In this document: piece after piece, positions 1 to 8,513 of the stretch
Layout of the letters: each line of letters starts with the position of its first letter
Numbering within the stretch: position 1 is the first letter of the stretch
NCBI RefSeq assembly: GCF_002549795.1
Contig: NZ_CP021435.1
Span: 2,604,001 to 2,668,000 of the forward strand
Source of the DNA: Halomonas beimenensis
GTDB lineage: Bacteria > Pseudomonadota > Gammaproteobacteria > Pseudomonadales > Halomonadaceae
Reading direction: 5' to 3'
DNA length: 64,000 nt
Made by a program: the position numbers and the translations under genes
Notes under the pieces: generated by a model
Told to the model about the DNA's origin: nothing
The model's input: the letters and a program-made list of their open reading frames with translations, nothing else
The model's database searches: none

Positions 1-1252
1 CCAGTTCGCAGCCGATGGGGCCGCCTCCCAGGACCAGCAGGCGCTCGGGCAGGGTCTCCAGCGACCAGAGGTTATCCGAAGTCAGCACCTCGACGGCCTC
101 CAGCCCCGGTAGCGGGGGAATCCAGGGCGAGGCACCGCTGGCGATGATGACGTGGCGGGCGGTGATCACTCGCTCGCCGACCCGCACCCGCCAGGGATCC
201 TCCAACCGGGCCTCCCCGGCGATCACGTCCACGCCCAGCGCCTCGTAGCGCTCCCGGCTGTCGTGGGGCTCGATCCCGCGGATGGCGCCGCGAACATGCT
301 CCATGACCGCGGCGAAATCCACCTCGGGCTCGCCGGCCGAGATCCCGTAGCGCGGCGCCCGGCGGATCTCGTTGGCCACCCGGGCCGCCCGGATCAGCGC
401 CTTGGAGGGCACGCAGCCGGTGTTCAGGCAATCGCCCCCCAGCTTGCCACGCTCCACCAGGGCCACCCGGGCCCGAACCGCGGCGGCGATATAGCTGGCC
501 ACCAGGCCCGCCGAACCGCCCCCGATCACCACCAGGTCGTGGTCGAAGCGGCGGGGGCGCCCGAAGCGCCGTGCCAGCCGCCGCCGCTTGGCCACCGCCA
601 CCAGCGTCTTGGCCACCCAGGGGAAGAGGCCGATCAGCACGAAGGAGCCGATCAGGCCCGGCGACAGGATCCCGGCCAGGGACTGCAGCTGCCCCAGCTC
701 GCGGCCGGCGTTCACGTAGACGGCGGTGCCCGGCAGCATGCCCAGTTGGCTGACCCAGTAGAAGGTGGTCAGGCGCATGCGCGTCAGTCCCATCACCAGG
801 TTGATGACGAAGAAGGGAAAGATGGGGATCAGGCGCAGGGTGAACAGGTAGAAGGGCCCTTCCCGGCGGATGCCGGCGTTGATCCGCGCCAGCTGGGCGG
901 CAAAGCGCCGCTCCAGGGGCTCCCGGGCGATGGTCCGGGCGATGAGGGCGGCCAGGGTGGCCCCGAGGGTGCTGGCGAAGGAGATCAGCACGAGCCCCCA
1001 GCCGAAACCGAACAGGGCCCCGCCCAGCAGGGTCAGCAGCGTCGCCCCGGGCAGCGACAGCGCCGCCATCAGCACGTAGATCAGGAAGAAGCCTCCGGCC
1101 ACGGTCGCCGGCCTCTCGGCCAGCCATGCCTGGAAGCGCACCTGCTCGGCCTTGAGGTTGTCCAGGGTCAGCGCCTGATCGGCGCCGGAGAGGAAGAAGG
1201 CGGCGAAGGCCAGGGCGATGAGGCACAGCAGCAGCAGGCGTCGCTTGGTCAA
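1..1252 (-). CDS. TVP38/TMEM64 membrane domain fused to mercuric-reductase-like FAD oxidoreductase (partial)
   Basis: The gene is cut by the left window edge, so about 417 codons are visible and the C-terminus is missing. Residues about 1-225 form a hydrophobic TVP38/TMEM64 (SNARE-associated/DedA-like) domain with the segments GATLLTLLGGALFGFGWG and TLRLIPIFPFFVINLVMG. A class I pyridine-nucleotide disulfide oxidoreductase follows. It has the FAD-binding VVIGGGSAGL, the redox-active disulfide motif GGDCLNTGCVPSK, and the start of the NAD(P)H domain at VLGGGPIGCEL. The disulfide motif is that of mercuric reductase and dihydrolipoamide dehydrogenase relatives; the N-terminal MerA metal-binding domain is absent, so mercury as substrate is not supported. 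I chose the TTG at 1252 because AGGGAG lies 8 bases upstream; an in-frame GTG at 1261 is the alternative. It is divergent from msrA, so a redox-stress role is plausible but inferred. Confidence 0.85.
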   Translation of the reverse strand, partial: MTKRRLLLLCLIALAFAAFFLSGADQALTLDNLKAEQVRFQAWLAERPATVAGGFFLIYVLMAALSLPGATLLTLLGGALFGFGWGLVLISFASTLGATLAALIARTIAREPLERRFAAQLARINAGIRREGPFYLFTLRLIPIFPFFVINLVMGLTRMRLTTFYWVSQLGMLPGTAVYVNAGRELGQLQSLAGILSPGLIGSFVLIGLFPWVAKTLVAVAKRRRLARRFGRPRRFDHDLVVIGGGSAGLVASYIAAAVRARVALVERGKLGGDCLNTGCVPSKALIRAARVANEIRRAPRYGISAGEPEVDFAAVMEHVRGAIRGIEPHDSRERYEALGVDVIAGEARLEDPWRVRVGERVITARHVIIASGASPWIPPLPGLEAVEVLTSDNLWSLETLPERLLVLGGGPIGCEL

Positions 1253-1401
1253 GTCGGTCACTCCCTGTGGTCGCGAGTCGGTGTCGGCCTTGAGTCGGGT
1301 CCGTGGCGACAACCTTACAGCCTTGTCCAGGCTCGGGTTGTAAGGATCCGGGCATCCGTTGGACTATAGGAAAGTACATCCCTTCGAGGAGGAGCAACAC
1401 C

Positions 1402-2019
1402 ATGACGCGCAAGACCCTTGCGGACCTGCTGTGGCCTTGCCTGCTCGCCCTCGGCGTGATCGCCCCCGCCCAGGCGGCCGAACCCCGGACCGCCATCTTC
1501 GGGGGCGGCTGCTTCTGGTGCATGGAACAGGCCTACGACAAGGTGGAGGGCGTCGTCGAGACGACCTCGGGCTACACCGGCGGTCACGTGGAGAATCCCA
1601 CCTACGAGCAGGTCTCGGCCGGCGTCACCGGCCATATCGAGGTGGTCAAGGTGGAGTACGATCCCGAGATCGTCGACTACGCCACCCTGCTGCATGTCTT
1701 CTGGCGCAACATCGATCCCTTCGTGGAGAACCGCCAGTTCTGCGACGTCGGCGATACCTACCAGAGTGCCATCTTCCCCCTGGACGAGCGCCAGCGCGAA
1801 CTCGCCGAGGCCAGCCTCGAGGAGGTCGCGGAACGGTTCGACCGGGACATCGCCACTCGCATCATCGACTTCGAGGCCTTCTACCCCGCCGAGGACTACC
1901 ACCAGAACTACTACGTCGACAACGCCATGCGCTACCGCTACTACAAGTCGGCCTGCGGGCGTTCGGAGCGGCTAGAGGAAATCTGGGGCGACGAAGCCGA
2001 GGCACATGGCGCCGGCTAG
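1402..2019 (+). CDS. msrA: Peptide-methionine (S)-S-oxide reductase MsrA, exported
   Basis: This enzyme reduces the S-epimer of methionine sulfoxide in oxidised proteins. The 205-residue product has a signal peptide (hydrophobic core LLWPCLLALGVIAPA, likely cleavage after AQA near residue 25), so it probably acts in the periplasm. The MsrA active-site motif GCFWC is at residues 36-40 with C37 as nucleophile, followed by the family segments GYTGG, GHIEVVKVEYDP and EDYHQNYY. The start at 1402 is set by GAGGAGGAG 9 bases upstream; the reading frame is open further upstream but has no such site. The stop overlaps the stop region of the convergent NlpC/P60 gene by 4 bases. Most bacteria keep a cytoplasmic MsrA, so the exported form is worth noting. 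Confidence 0.93.
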   Translation: MTRKTLADLLWPCLLALGVIAPAQAAEPRTAIFGGGCFWCMEQAYDKVEGVVETTSGYTGGHVENPTYEQVSAGVTGHIEVVKVEYDPEIVDYATLLHVFWRNIDPFVENRQFCDVGDTYQSAIFPLDERQRELAEASLEEVAERFDRDIATRIIDFEAFYPAEDYHQNYYVDNAMRYRYYKSACGRSERLEEIWGDEAEAHGAG

Positions 2020-2624
2020 CCCTCGCCACGATCGAGCAACGCGGGATCGAGGCGCTGCACCAGGCGAACCGCCTCCAGCGGCCGGCGCGACTGCCAGTAG
2101 TGGCGCCGCCAGTAGGGGTTGTCCAGGGCGGAGAGCTTGACCCCGCGCGAGGTGGAGGCGTGCAGGAAGCGCCCCTCGCCCACGTAGATGCCCACGTGGT
2201 GGTAGAAGCCGGGCGGCCGGAAGAAGACCAGGTCGCCGGGGCGGAGGGCGTCGCGGGAGATCGCCTCCCCCTCGTGGACCTGCTGGCGGGTGGTCCGCGG
2301 CAGGTCGACCCGGAAGGTCTCGGCGTACACCCGCTGCACCAGGGCCGAGCAGTCGATGCCGCGGCGGCCGGTGCCTCCCAATCGGTAGGGGGTGCCGAGC
2401 CAGCGCTCGTGCTGGGCCAGCAGGGCCCGCTGGACGAGGGCCGGCGGCGGGTTGCGCAGCCCCCTCACGGCGAGGATGGGGTTATCGATGGGCGACATCA
2501 GCGGCGCATCGCGCCGGTCCGCCGCGAACACCTCGTCCGACGGCGGTCGCTCGGCGACCGAGCCGCAACCCGACAGCAGCACCAAGACCCACGCCCACGA
2601 CGCCCCGCGGCTCCAGTTCGACAT
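2016..2624 (-). CDS. NlpC/P60 family lipoprotein, probable murein DL-endopeptidase
   Basis: This is a 202-residue lipoprotein: hydrophobic leader WAWVLVLL, then lipobox LSGC with lipidated Cys20. The C-terminal NlpC/P60 domain (about residues 63-195) has the catalytic Cys92 in GIDCSALVQ, the His143 of HHVGIYVG and a third polar residue at His155 (HAST). GDLVFF is also typical. Family members such as Spr/MepS and NlpC cut between D-glutamate and diaminopimelate or in D,D-crosslinks; the exact bond is not readable here. It is close in size to E. coli NlpC and MepS. The gene runs toward msrA and overlaps it by 4 bases at the 3' end. AGGAGAGG upstream supports the ATG at 2624. Confidence 0.9.
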   Translation of the reverse strand: MSNWSRGASWAWVLVLLSGCGSVAERPPSDEVFAADRRDAPLMSPIDNPILAVRGLRNPPPALVQRALLAQHERWLGTPYRLGGTGRRGIDCSALVQRVYAETFRVDLPRTTRQQVHEGEAISRDALRPGDLVFFRPPGFYHHVGIYVGEGRFLHASTSRGVKLSALDNPYWRRHYWQSRRPLEAVRLVQRLDPALLDRGEG

Positions 2625-2680
2625 CCCTGTCCCTCTCCTAGCGGTTGTCGCCCCCCGCCTCGCGCGGGCAGGCCGGTGCC

Positions 2681-5143
2681 TCAGTGCAGCTGATGGCCGT
2701 CACCGGGCAGGGTATCCACGTGCATGGGCGCCCAGTGACGCGGGCGAGCCCCGGGAAAGTCCAGGCTGGCCCAGGGACCCGCCAGGGGCGGCGCCGCGGC
2801 CAGCCAGCCGACCAGCGCCTGGCGGAACCCCCCCAGGAAGGCCTCGCGCTCGGGTGTCTCCCCCATGAAGAAGGAGAAGCCGGCATAGAGCCCCCGGGCG
2901 TATTCCTCCCAGCCGCCATAATGGCGGGCCGCGAGGGCATGAGCCCGTTCGAGCACCCTGAGGAAGGCCGCCTCCTCGAGCCAGCCCAGCTGGCGACCGG
3001 CGATCGCGAGGTCGACCGCCTGGGCGAGGTCCCAGGCGGTCAGGTCCAGGTCATTGCAGCCGTCCTCATCGTCGCGCACGCGGCGCAGCCGCAGCAGGTG
3101 GTTGCGTTCCTCCTCGCTGCACTCGCCGGATTCCAGGGTGGCGATTTCCGAGGCCAGGCGGGCCCCGTTGAGGGTATAGGGCGCGTAGTTGATCTGGTAT
3201 TCCTGACGATCGCCGGCCTCCAACAGGTGGTCGATGAACTCGGCCAGCTCGTCGGCACCATGCAGGCCATAGTGGCCGTCGACCCACTCGCGGATGGAGG
3301 CGCACTCCCGGGCACTTTCCACCTGGGGCAGGCTCCAGGCGGCGCTGTTGAGCGGGCCCACCAGGGCCATGGCGGTGAAGTGCGGCAAGGTCGGTCGGGG
3401 GCCGGGCTCCTGCCAGGCCCCTCCCCGCCAATCCAGCCAGTGGAAGAGGCTGCCGGGATCGTCCAGGTGCCAGCGAATCTCGGCGACCAGGGCGGGCAGC
3501 TCGGGCTCGGGCAGCAGCGCCTCCCAGTGGGCCCAGGCCGACAGCAGCCGGCGGGCGTCCGGGTAGAAACGGCACAGGGACCCCTGCAGGGCCTTGGCCA
3601 GCTCCGTCAGCCGTTCGGCCTCGAACAGGCCGCTGTCCATGGCCATCTGCAGGTGGAAGGCGTACTTCTCGGCCATGTGGATGGTGGCGGCATGACGGCT
3701 GGCCCGTCCCAGGGCGTCGCGCCCCGCGAGATCGGCGCGCGCGGGATGCCCGAAAGGCGTCTGCGCCGGAGGCAGGGCCCCATGGGCGGCGTCCGCCGCC
3801 AGCTGGTTGAGATGGTGCGCCTGGGCCGGCAGCCAGTAGCGAGCCAGGGCCTCGGCGCCCTCGTCGGCGTGCAGGTCCAGGGTCTCGGCCAGGTAGCCCC
3901 GGGCATCCTCCCGGCGAGCCGCCGGCAGCTCGGGCGCCACGCCCTGCCGCATCGCCAGCTCGGGCTCGCGCACCGACGCCAGCGCCAGCACCCAATGCCG
4001 TGGCTCACGTCGCCAGGCACGGATGGCCTCCCGCGATCGCTCCAGTACCTCGGGTTCGAGCAGTCCCTGCAGGGGCGGCTTCCAGGGGCTGACCGGCGAG
4101 AGCAGCAGCAAGGCCCAGTCGGCGTCGAAGGCCGGGAGCAGGTCGCGCGCCTCGAAGAGGCTACGCCCCCGCTGGTAGGCGCGGGCCAGGGCCGTCCAGT
4201 CGCTGTAGCGGTGCAGCGCCAGGTCCGCGCCGTGGGCCGCGAAATCCGTCGCCTCCTCGTCGGACAGCCAGCCCAGGCAGGCGCCCGCCCAGGCCAGGTC
4301 GATCAGCCGCAGCCAGTCCCAGGCGGCCCACTCCAGCGGCTCCCCTCCCTCGACGAAGCCCAGCAGCACGCGCCCGGCCGGCTGATCCGGGGAGGCCAGG
4401 CCCTCGAGCCAGGCGCGACGCTCTCCCGCCTCCGCGCCCAGCAGGCGATTGGCATCCAGATCCCAACCCTGCCGATCCCCCTGGGCGGCCAGCCACAACA
4501 GCACCCGGATCAGCTCTTCGCGGCCGCTGACCTGCCAGGCCTCGGCCAGCCAGGGCTCGAGCCCCTGCCAGTCCAGGGAGCCGGCCGGCGTCTCCAGGAT
4601 CGGCGAGAAGGCCGCCCGCAGGCGCCAGACCCGAGCCTCGGGGTCGTCGGGCCACAGCGCCAGGGGCCCACGATGGGCCGCCAGCCACTCACGCAGCATG
4701 TCCCAGGTCACGCCCTCCCCTTCGTGCTCGAGCACGGCCAGGGCCTCGCAGGCCTCGCTGAAGCCGTCGTCGCCCTTCACCCAACCCTCGGCGCTGCGCG
4801 CCCGGCACAGAGCCGTCAGCCAGCCGTCCAGGCTGTCGTGATGGACGCTGATCTCCTCGGCCAGTCGCCGGGCCCAGTCCCGGGCCCGATCCTCGCCCAG
4901 CCAGCCGGCCGCTCCGCCCAGGGCCGCGAGCTCCAGGGCCGCGAGCAAGCGCGCGGGATCGCTCTCGCCGCCGGCGCCCAGCGACTCCAGCAGGCGCCAG
5001 CCCAGCTCGCCACGGTCCACGACGCCCAGCCCCTGCAGGCGGGCCACCGCCTCATCGCGCTCCAGCGTCAGGGGGTCGGGCGCGAAGGCCCACTCGCACA
5101 GCACCAGCTGCTGGGCCCACCAGGCATTCAAGGGATCGACCAA
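2681..5143 (-). CDS. Large protein with three DUF1266-like units, function unknown
   Basis: The 820-residue protein is soluble, with no signal peptide or membrane segment, and is rich in Trp, Leu and Ala. Its C-terminal part (about residues 610-770) matches the DUF1266 family of E. coli YbeU/YbeR, with WDLAQAVDLAIAGRQLGWL followed by YGGWEEYARGLYAG. The same core recurs twice upstream: AALGGAAGWLGEDRARDW followed by SLDGWLTAL near residues 73-112, and WLRLIDLAWAGACLGWLS followed by YSDWTALARAY near residues 277-323. So the chain looks like three diverged copies of one helical unit. In E. coli the family lies near J-domain (Hsc56/DjlB/DjlC) genes, but no chaperone gene is next to it here. No enzymatic motif is visible, and I assign no function. 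Confidence 0.85.
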   Translation of the reverse strand: MVDPLNAWWAQQLVLCEWAFAPDPLTLERDEAVARLQGLGVVDRGELGWRLLESLGAGGESDPARLLAALELAALGGAAGWLGEDRARDWARRLAEEISVHHDSLDGWLTALCRARSAEGWVKGDDGFSEACEALAVLEHEGEGVTWDMLREWLAAHRGPLALWPDDPEARVWRLRAAFSPILETPAGSLDWQGLEPWLAEAWQVSGREELIRVLLWLAAQGDRQGWDLDANRLLGAEAGERRAWLEGLASPDQPAGRVLLGFVEGGEPLEWAAWDWLRLIDLAWAGACLGWLSDEEATDFAAHGADLALHRYSDWTALARAYQRGRSLFEARDLLPAFDADWALLLLSPVSPWKPPLQGLLEPEVLERSREAIRAWRREPRHWVLALASVREPELAMRQGVAPELPAARREDARGYLAETLDLHADEGAEALARYWLPAQAHHLNQLAADAAHGALPPAQTPFGHPARADLAGRDALGRASRHAATIHMAEKYAFHLQMAMDSGLFEAERLTELAKALQGSLCRFYPDARRLLSAWAHWEALLPEPELPALVAEIRWHLDDPGSLFHWLDWRGGAWQEPGPRPTLPHFTAMALVGPLNSAAWSLPQVESARECASIREWVDGHYGLHGADELAEFIDHLLEAGDRQEYQINYAPYTLNGARLASEIATLESGECSEEERNHLLRLRRVRDDEDGCNDLDLTAWDLAQAVDLAIAGRQLGWLEEAAFLRVLERAHALAARHYGGWEEYARGLYAGFSFFMGETPEREAFLGGFRQALVGWLAAAPPLAGPWASLDFPGARPRHWAPMHVDTLPGDGHQLH

Positions 5144-5344
5144 GGCTCACCTCGCCATACATGCAACACGTCGGGCGACACCAAGGGTGCCGCGGGAAAT
5201 TCGGCGCCATAGTGTAACGGAAAGCGCGGCCGGCGCCGATGCTCCGGGACGCCCCACGACCAAAGAGCGAGAAAAGGGGCTTGGCGCACTGTTTTAAATA
5301 ATGCACACTCGTCCATCATGACAATACACCCAGCGAGAGACCCC

Positions 5345-6790
5345 ATGACCGCCGAGACCGAGCTGCTCATCGACAAGGCCTATGTGGCCGGCGAGTGGCG
5401 TGACGCCCCCCGCCGTTTCCCCGTCACCGATCCCGCCACCGGCGAGGTGCTGGCCGAGGTACCGGACCTCACAGCCGAGGACGCCCTCGAGGCCGTGGCC
5501 GCCGCCGAGGCCGCCTGGCCGGCATGGCGGCGCCGGACCGCCAAGGAGCGGGCCGCGGCGCTGCGCGGCTGGTACGAGCGCATCATGGCCCACCAGGAAG
5601 GCCTGGCCCGGCTGATGACCCGCGAGCAGGGCAAGCCCCTGGCCGAGTCCCGCGGCGAGGTGGCCTACGGCGCCAGCTTCGTCGAGTTCTACGCCGAGGA
5701 GGCCAAGCGGGTCGCCGGCGAGACCCTGCCGGGCCATGGGGCCGACAAGCGCATCCTGGTGTTCCGCGAGCCGATCGGCGTGGTGGCGGCGATCACCCCC
5801 TGGAACTTCCCGCTGGCGATGATCACCCGCAAGTGCGCCCCGGCGCTGGCCGCCGGCTGCCCGGTGGTGATCAAGCCCGCCGAGGCCACCCCGCTGACCG
5901 CCCTGGCCCTGGCCCGACTGGCCGAGGAGGCCGGCATCCCCGCCGGGGTGATCAACGTGGTCACCGCGGCCCGGCCGGCCGAGATCGGCGAGGTGCTGAC
6001 CACCGATGCCCGGGTGCGCAAGGTGTCCTTCACCGGCTCCACGGCCGTCGGCAAGCGGCTGCTCGCCCAGTGCGCGGGGACCGTCAAGAAGGCCTCGATG
6101 GAGCTCGGCGGCAACGCCCCCTTCATCGTCTTCGATGATGCCGACCTGGACGCCGCCGTGGAAGGGGCCATCGCCTCCAAGTTCCGCAATTCCGGCCAGA
6201 CCTGCGTCTGCACCAACCGCCTGCTGGTACAGGACGGCGTCTACGAGGCCTTCCTCGACAAGCTGGCGGCCCGGGTGGCCGAGCTCCGGGTGGGCAACGG
6301 CCTCGAGGACGGCGTGGTCCAGGGGCCGCTGATCAACCAGGCGGCGGTGGACAAGGTCGGCAGCCACATCCGTGACGCCCTCGACCGGGGCGGTCGGCTG
6401 GTATGCGGCGGCGAACCCCATGCGCTCGGCGGTACCTTCTTCCAGCCCACCGTGATCGCCGACGTCACCGAGCGGATGCGGGTGGCCACCGAGGAGACCT
6501 TCGGGCCGCTGGCGCCGGTGTTCCGCTTCGCCTCCGAGGAGGACGCGGTGGCCATGGCCAACGCCACCGAGTTCGGGCTGGCGGCCTACTTCTATGCCCG
6601 CGACTACCGGCGCATCTGGCGGGTCATGGAAGGCCTGGAATACGGCATGGTGGCGGTGAACGAGGGCATCCTCTCCACCGAGCTGGCGCCCTTCGGCGGC
6701 GTCAAGGAATCCGGGCTGGGCCGCGAGGGCTCGCGTCACGGCCTGGAGGAATACACTGAACTAAAATACGTCTGTGTCGGCGGGCTCTGA
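5345..6790 (+). CDS. gabD: Succinate-semialdehyde dehydrogenase GabD
   Basis: This enzyme oxidises succinic semialdehyde to succinate with NAD(P)+, the last step of GABA degradation. The 481-residue product is full length for the aldehyde dehydrogenase superfamily. It has the cofactor-binding TPWNFP and FTGST, the general base in MELGGNAPF (Glu253) and the catalytic Cys287 in NSGQTCVCTNR. The long run KFRNSGQTCVC...VQDGVYEAF closely follows E. coli GabD. I prefer the ATG at 5345 (GAGAG about 8 bases upstream) over the in-frame ATG at 5318, because it better fits the family N-terminus. gabT follows after 33 bases, so the two form the operon gabD-gabT. Succinate made here can enter the TCA genes found at 32-43 kb. 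Confidence 0.95.
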   Translation: MTAETELLIDKAYVAGEWRDAPRRFPVTDPATGEVLAEVPDLTAEDALEAVAAAEAAWPAWRRRTAKERAAALRGWYERIMAHQEGLARLMTREQGKPLAESRGEVAYGASFVEFYAEEAKRVAGETLPGHGADKRILVFREPIGVVAAITPWNFPLAMITRKCAPALAAGCPVVIKPAEATPLTALALARLAEEAGIPAGVINVVTAARPAEIGEVLTTDARVRKVSFTGSTAVGKRLLAQCAGTVKKASMELGGNAPFIVFDDADLDAAVEGAIASKFRNSGQTCVCTNRLLVQDGVYEAFLDKLAARVAELRVGNGLEDGVVQGPLINQAAVDKVGSHIRDALDRGGRLVCGGEPHALGGTFFQPTVIADVTERMRVATEETFGPLAPVFRFASEEDAVAMANATEFGLAAYFYARDYRRIWRVMEGLEYGMVAVNEGILSTELAPFGGVKESGLGREGSRHGLEEYTELKYVCVGGL

Positions 6791-6823
6791 GACCCCCTAC
6801 CGTTTCCCCAACAGGAGATCCCC

Positions 6824-8122
6824 ATGAACAACGCGCAACTCAACGAGCTCAAGCAGCGCTATGTCGCCAGCGGCGCCGCGAGCCCCTCGCCCCAGTTCGC
6901 CGAGCGCGCCGAGAACGCCGAGCTCTGGGACGCCGACGGCAACCGCTTCGTCGACTTCGCCGGCGGCATCGGCGTGCTGAACCTGGGCCACCGGCATGCC
7001 AAGGTGGTCGAGGCCGTCAAGGGCCAGCTCGACAAGCTGATGCACACCTGCCAGACCGTGATGCCCTATGCCCCTTACGTCCAGCTCGCCGAGAAGCTCT
7101 GCCAGCTGACCCCGGTACGCGGCGACGCCAAGGCGATGATGGTCAACTCCGGCGCCGAGGCCCTGGAGAACGCGGTCAAGATCGCCCGGGCCGCCACCGG
7201 CCGCAGCGGCGTGATCTGCTTCGACGGCAGCTTCCACGGCCGCACCTTCATGACCCTGGCCATGACCGGCAAGGTGCTGCCCTACAAGAACGACTTCGGC
7301 CCCATGCCGGGTGACGTCTACCGCGCGCCCTTCCCGAACGCCTATCACGGCATCAGCGAGGAGGACTCGCTGAACGCCCTGAAGACCCTGTTCAAGACCG
7401 ACATCCCGGCGCACCGCACCGCGGCCATCGTCATCGAGCCGGTCCAGGGCGAGGGCGGCTTCTACATCGCCTCCCCCGACTACCTCAAGGCCCTGCGCGC
7501 GCTCTGTGACGAGCACGGCATCCTGCTGATCGTCGACGAGGTGCAATCCGGCTTCGCCCGCACCGGCAAGCTGTTCGCGCTCGAGCACAGCGGCGTCGAG
7601 GCCGACATCATGACCATGGCCAAGAGCCTGGCCGACGGCATGCCGCTGTCCGCGGTGGTCGGCACCGGCATGGTGATGGACGCCTCCGGCCCCAACTCCC
7701 TGGGCGGCACCTACAGCGGCAACCCGCTGTCCTGCGCCGCCGCCCTGGCGGTGATCGAGGCCATCGAGGAAGAGAACCTGCTGGAGAAGAGCGCGGCGCT
7801 GGGCGACAAGCTGGCCACCCGCTTCCAGGCCTGGCAGCAGACCTTCGAGTGCGTCGACAACCCGCGCAACCTCGGCGCCATGGCCGCCTTCGAGCTGGTC
7901 GCCGACAAGACCTCGCGCACCCCCGACCCGGAGCTGACCGCGGCGCTGTGCAAGAAGGCCAAGGAGAAGGGCCTGATCCTGCTGTCCTGCGGCTTCTGGG
8001 GCAACTCCATCCGCATCCTGGTCCCGGTGACCGTGGAGGACGACGTGCTGGAGGAAGGCCTTTCCATCATCGAGGAGGCGCTGACCGAGCTGGTGGGCAG
8101 CAAGGCCACCGCCCCCGCCTGA
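6824..8122 (+). CDS. gabT: 4-aminobutyrate aminotransferase GabT
   Basis: This PLP enzyme transfers the amino group of GABA to 2-oxoglutarate, giving succinic semialdehyde and glutamate, and supplies the substrate of GabD encoded just upstream. The 432-residue product is a standard class III aminotransferase. The PLP-binding Lys267 lies in MTMAKSLADGMP, with Asp238 in LIVDEVQSGFARTG contacting the pyridine ring. VNSGAEALENAVKIAR and the phosphate-binding SFHGRT region are intact. ACAGGAGA lies 7 bases before the ATG. A very long hairpin follows 30 bases after the stop and separates gabT from the convergent GlsB-type gene. Related omega-aminotransferases (5-aminovalerate) are hard to exclude, but pairing with gabD favours GABA. 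Confidence 0.95.
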   Translation: MNNAQLNELKQRYVASGAASPSPQFAERAENAELWDADGNRFVDFAGGIGVLNLGHRHAKVVEAVKGQLDKLMHTCQTVMPYAPYVQLAEKLCQLTPVRGDAKAMMVNSGAEALENAVKIARAATGRSGVICFDGSFHGRTFMTLAMTGKVLPYKNDFGPMPGDVYRAPFPNAYHGISEEDSLNALKTLFKTDIPAHRTAAIVIEPVQGEGGFYIASPDYLKALRALCDEHGILLIVDEVQSGFARTGKLFALEHSGVEADIMTMAKSLADGMPLSAVVGTGMVMDASGPNSLGGTYSGNPLSCAAALAVIEAIEEENLLEKSAALGDKLATRFQAWQQTFECVDNPRNLGAMAAFELVADKTSRTPDPELTAALCKKAKEKGLILLSCGFWGNSIRILVPVTVEDDVLEEGLSIIEEALTELVGSKATAPA

Positions 8123-8152
8123 CCGACCCGCCGGCGCCTCGGCGCCGGCGAC

Positions 8153-8198
8153 GGACACGCCATCGCCCGGCCGGAGACGGCCGGGCGATGGCGTGTCC
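8153..8198. terminator. 21-bp perfect hairpin with GAGA loop between convergent genes
   Basis: Left arm 8153-8173 and right arm 8178-8198 are perfectly complementary, with the GNRA-type loop GAGA at 8174-8177. It lies 30 bases after gabT and 14 bases after the GlsB-type gene, which points toward it, so it probably ends both transcripts. Neither side has a T tract, so it may instead act as a 3'-end protecting structure or a Rho-assisted stop. Confidence 0.65.
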
Positions 8199-8212
8199 GG
8201 CCAGGCCCCGGG

Positions 8213-8455
8213 TCAGGCCTTCTTCGCCTTGGCGATCACCCAGAGCAGCACCACGGCGCCGACCACGGCGGTGACCAGCGAGCCGATGAAGCCCCCGGCC
8301 TGCAGGCCGAGGAGGTTGAAGAGCCCGCCGCCGACCACCGCGCCGACGATGCCCACCCCGATGTTGCCGAGCAGGCCGAAGCCCCCGCCCCGCATGATAT
8401 GGCCGGCGATCCAGCCCGCCAGCCCGCCGATGATCAACCAGGCGATGATCCCCAT
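8213..8455 (-). CDS. GlsB/YeaQ/YmgE family stress-response membrane protein
   Basis: The 80-residue protein is a transglycosylase-associated (GlsB/YeaQ/YmgE) small membrane protein. It has three glycine-rich hydrophobic segments (IIAWLIIGGLAGWIAG, LLGNIGVGIVGAVVGGGLF and IGSLVTAVVGAVVLLWVIA) and ends in the basic tail AKAKKA. The pattern GGLAGWIAGHIMRGGGFGLLGNIGVGIVGA is diagnostic of the family. Members are often induced by osmotic or envelope stress, but their molecular function is not known. The ATG at 8455 follows AGGAGAT; longer readings upstream have no family similarity. DUF924 lies upstream on the same strand, 58 bases away, so co-transcription is possible. Confidence 0.92.
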   Translation of the reverse strand: MGIIAWLIIGGLAGWIAGHIMRGGGFGLLGNIGVGIVGAVVGGGLFNLLGLQAGGFIGSLVTAVVGAVVLLWVIAKAKKA

Positions 8456-8513
8456 GATCTCCTCCTTCTCCTGCCTGCCAGTGGTTGGGTGCCCCGGGAA
8501 GCGGGGCGGAATG

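Noticed and set aside
1..1252. True mercuric reductase (merA)
   Set aside because: No N-terminal heavy-metal-associated domain, no mer regulators, and the N-terminus is a TVP38 domain; the CxxxxC motif is shared by the whole enzyme class.
5281..5300. Sigma-54 promoter before gabD (TTGGCGC followed by TTTT)
   Set aside because: The GC doublet required at -12 is missing at the right distance from the GG.
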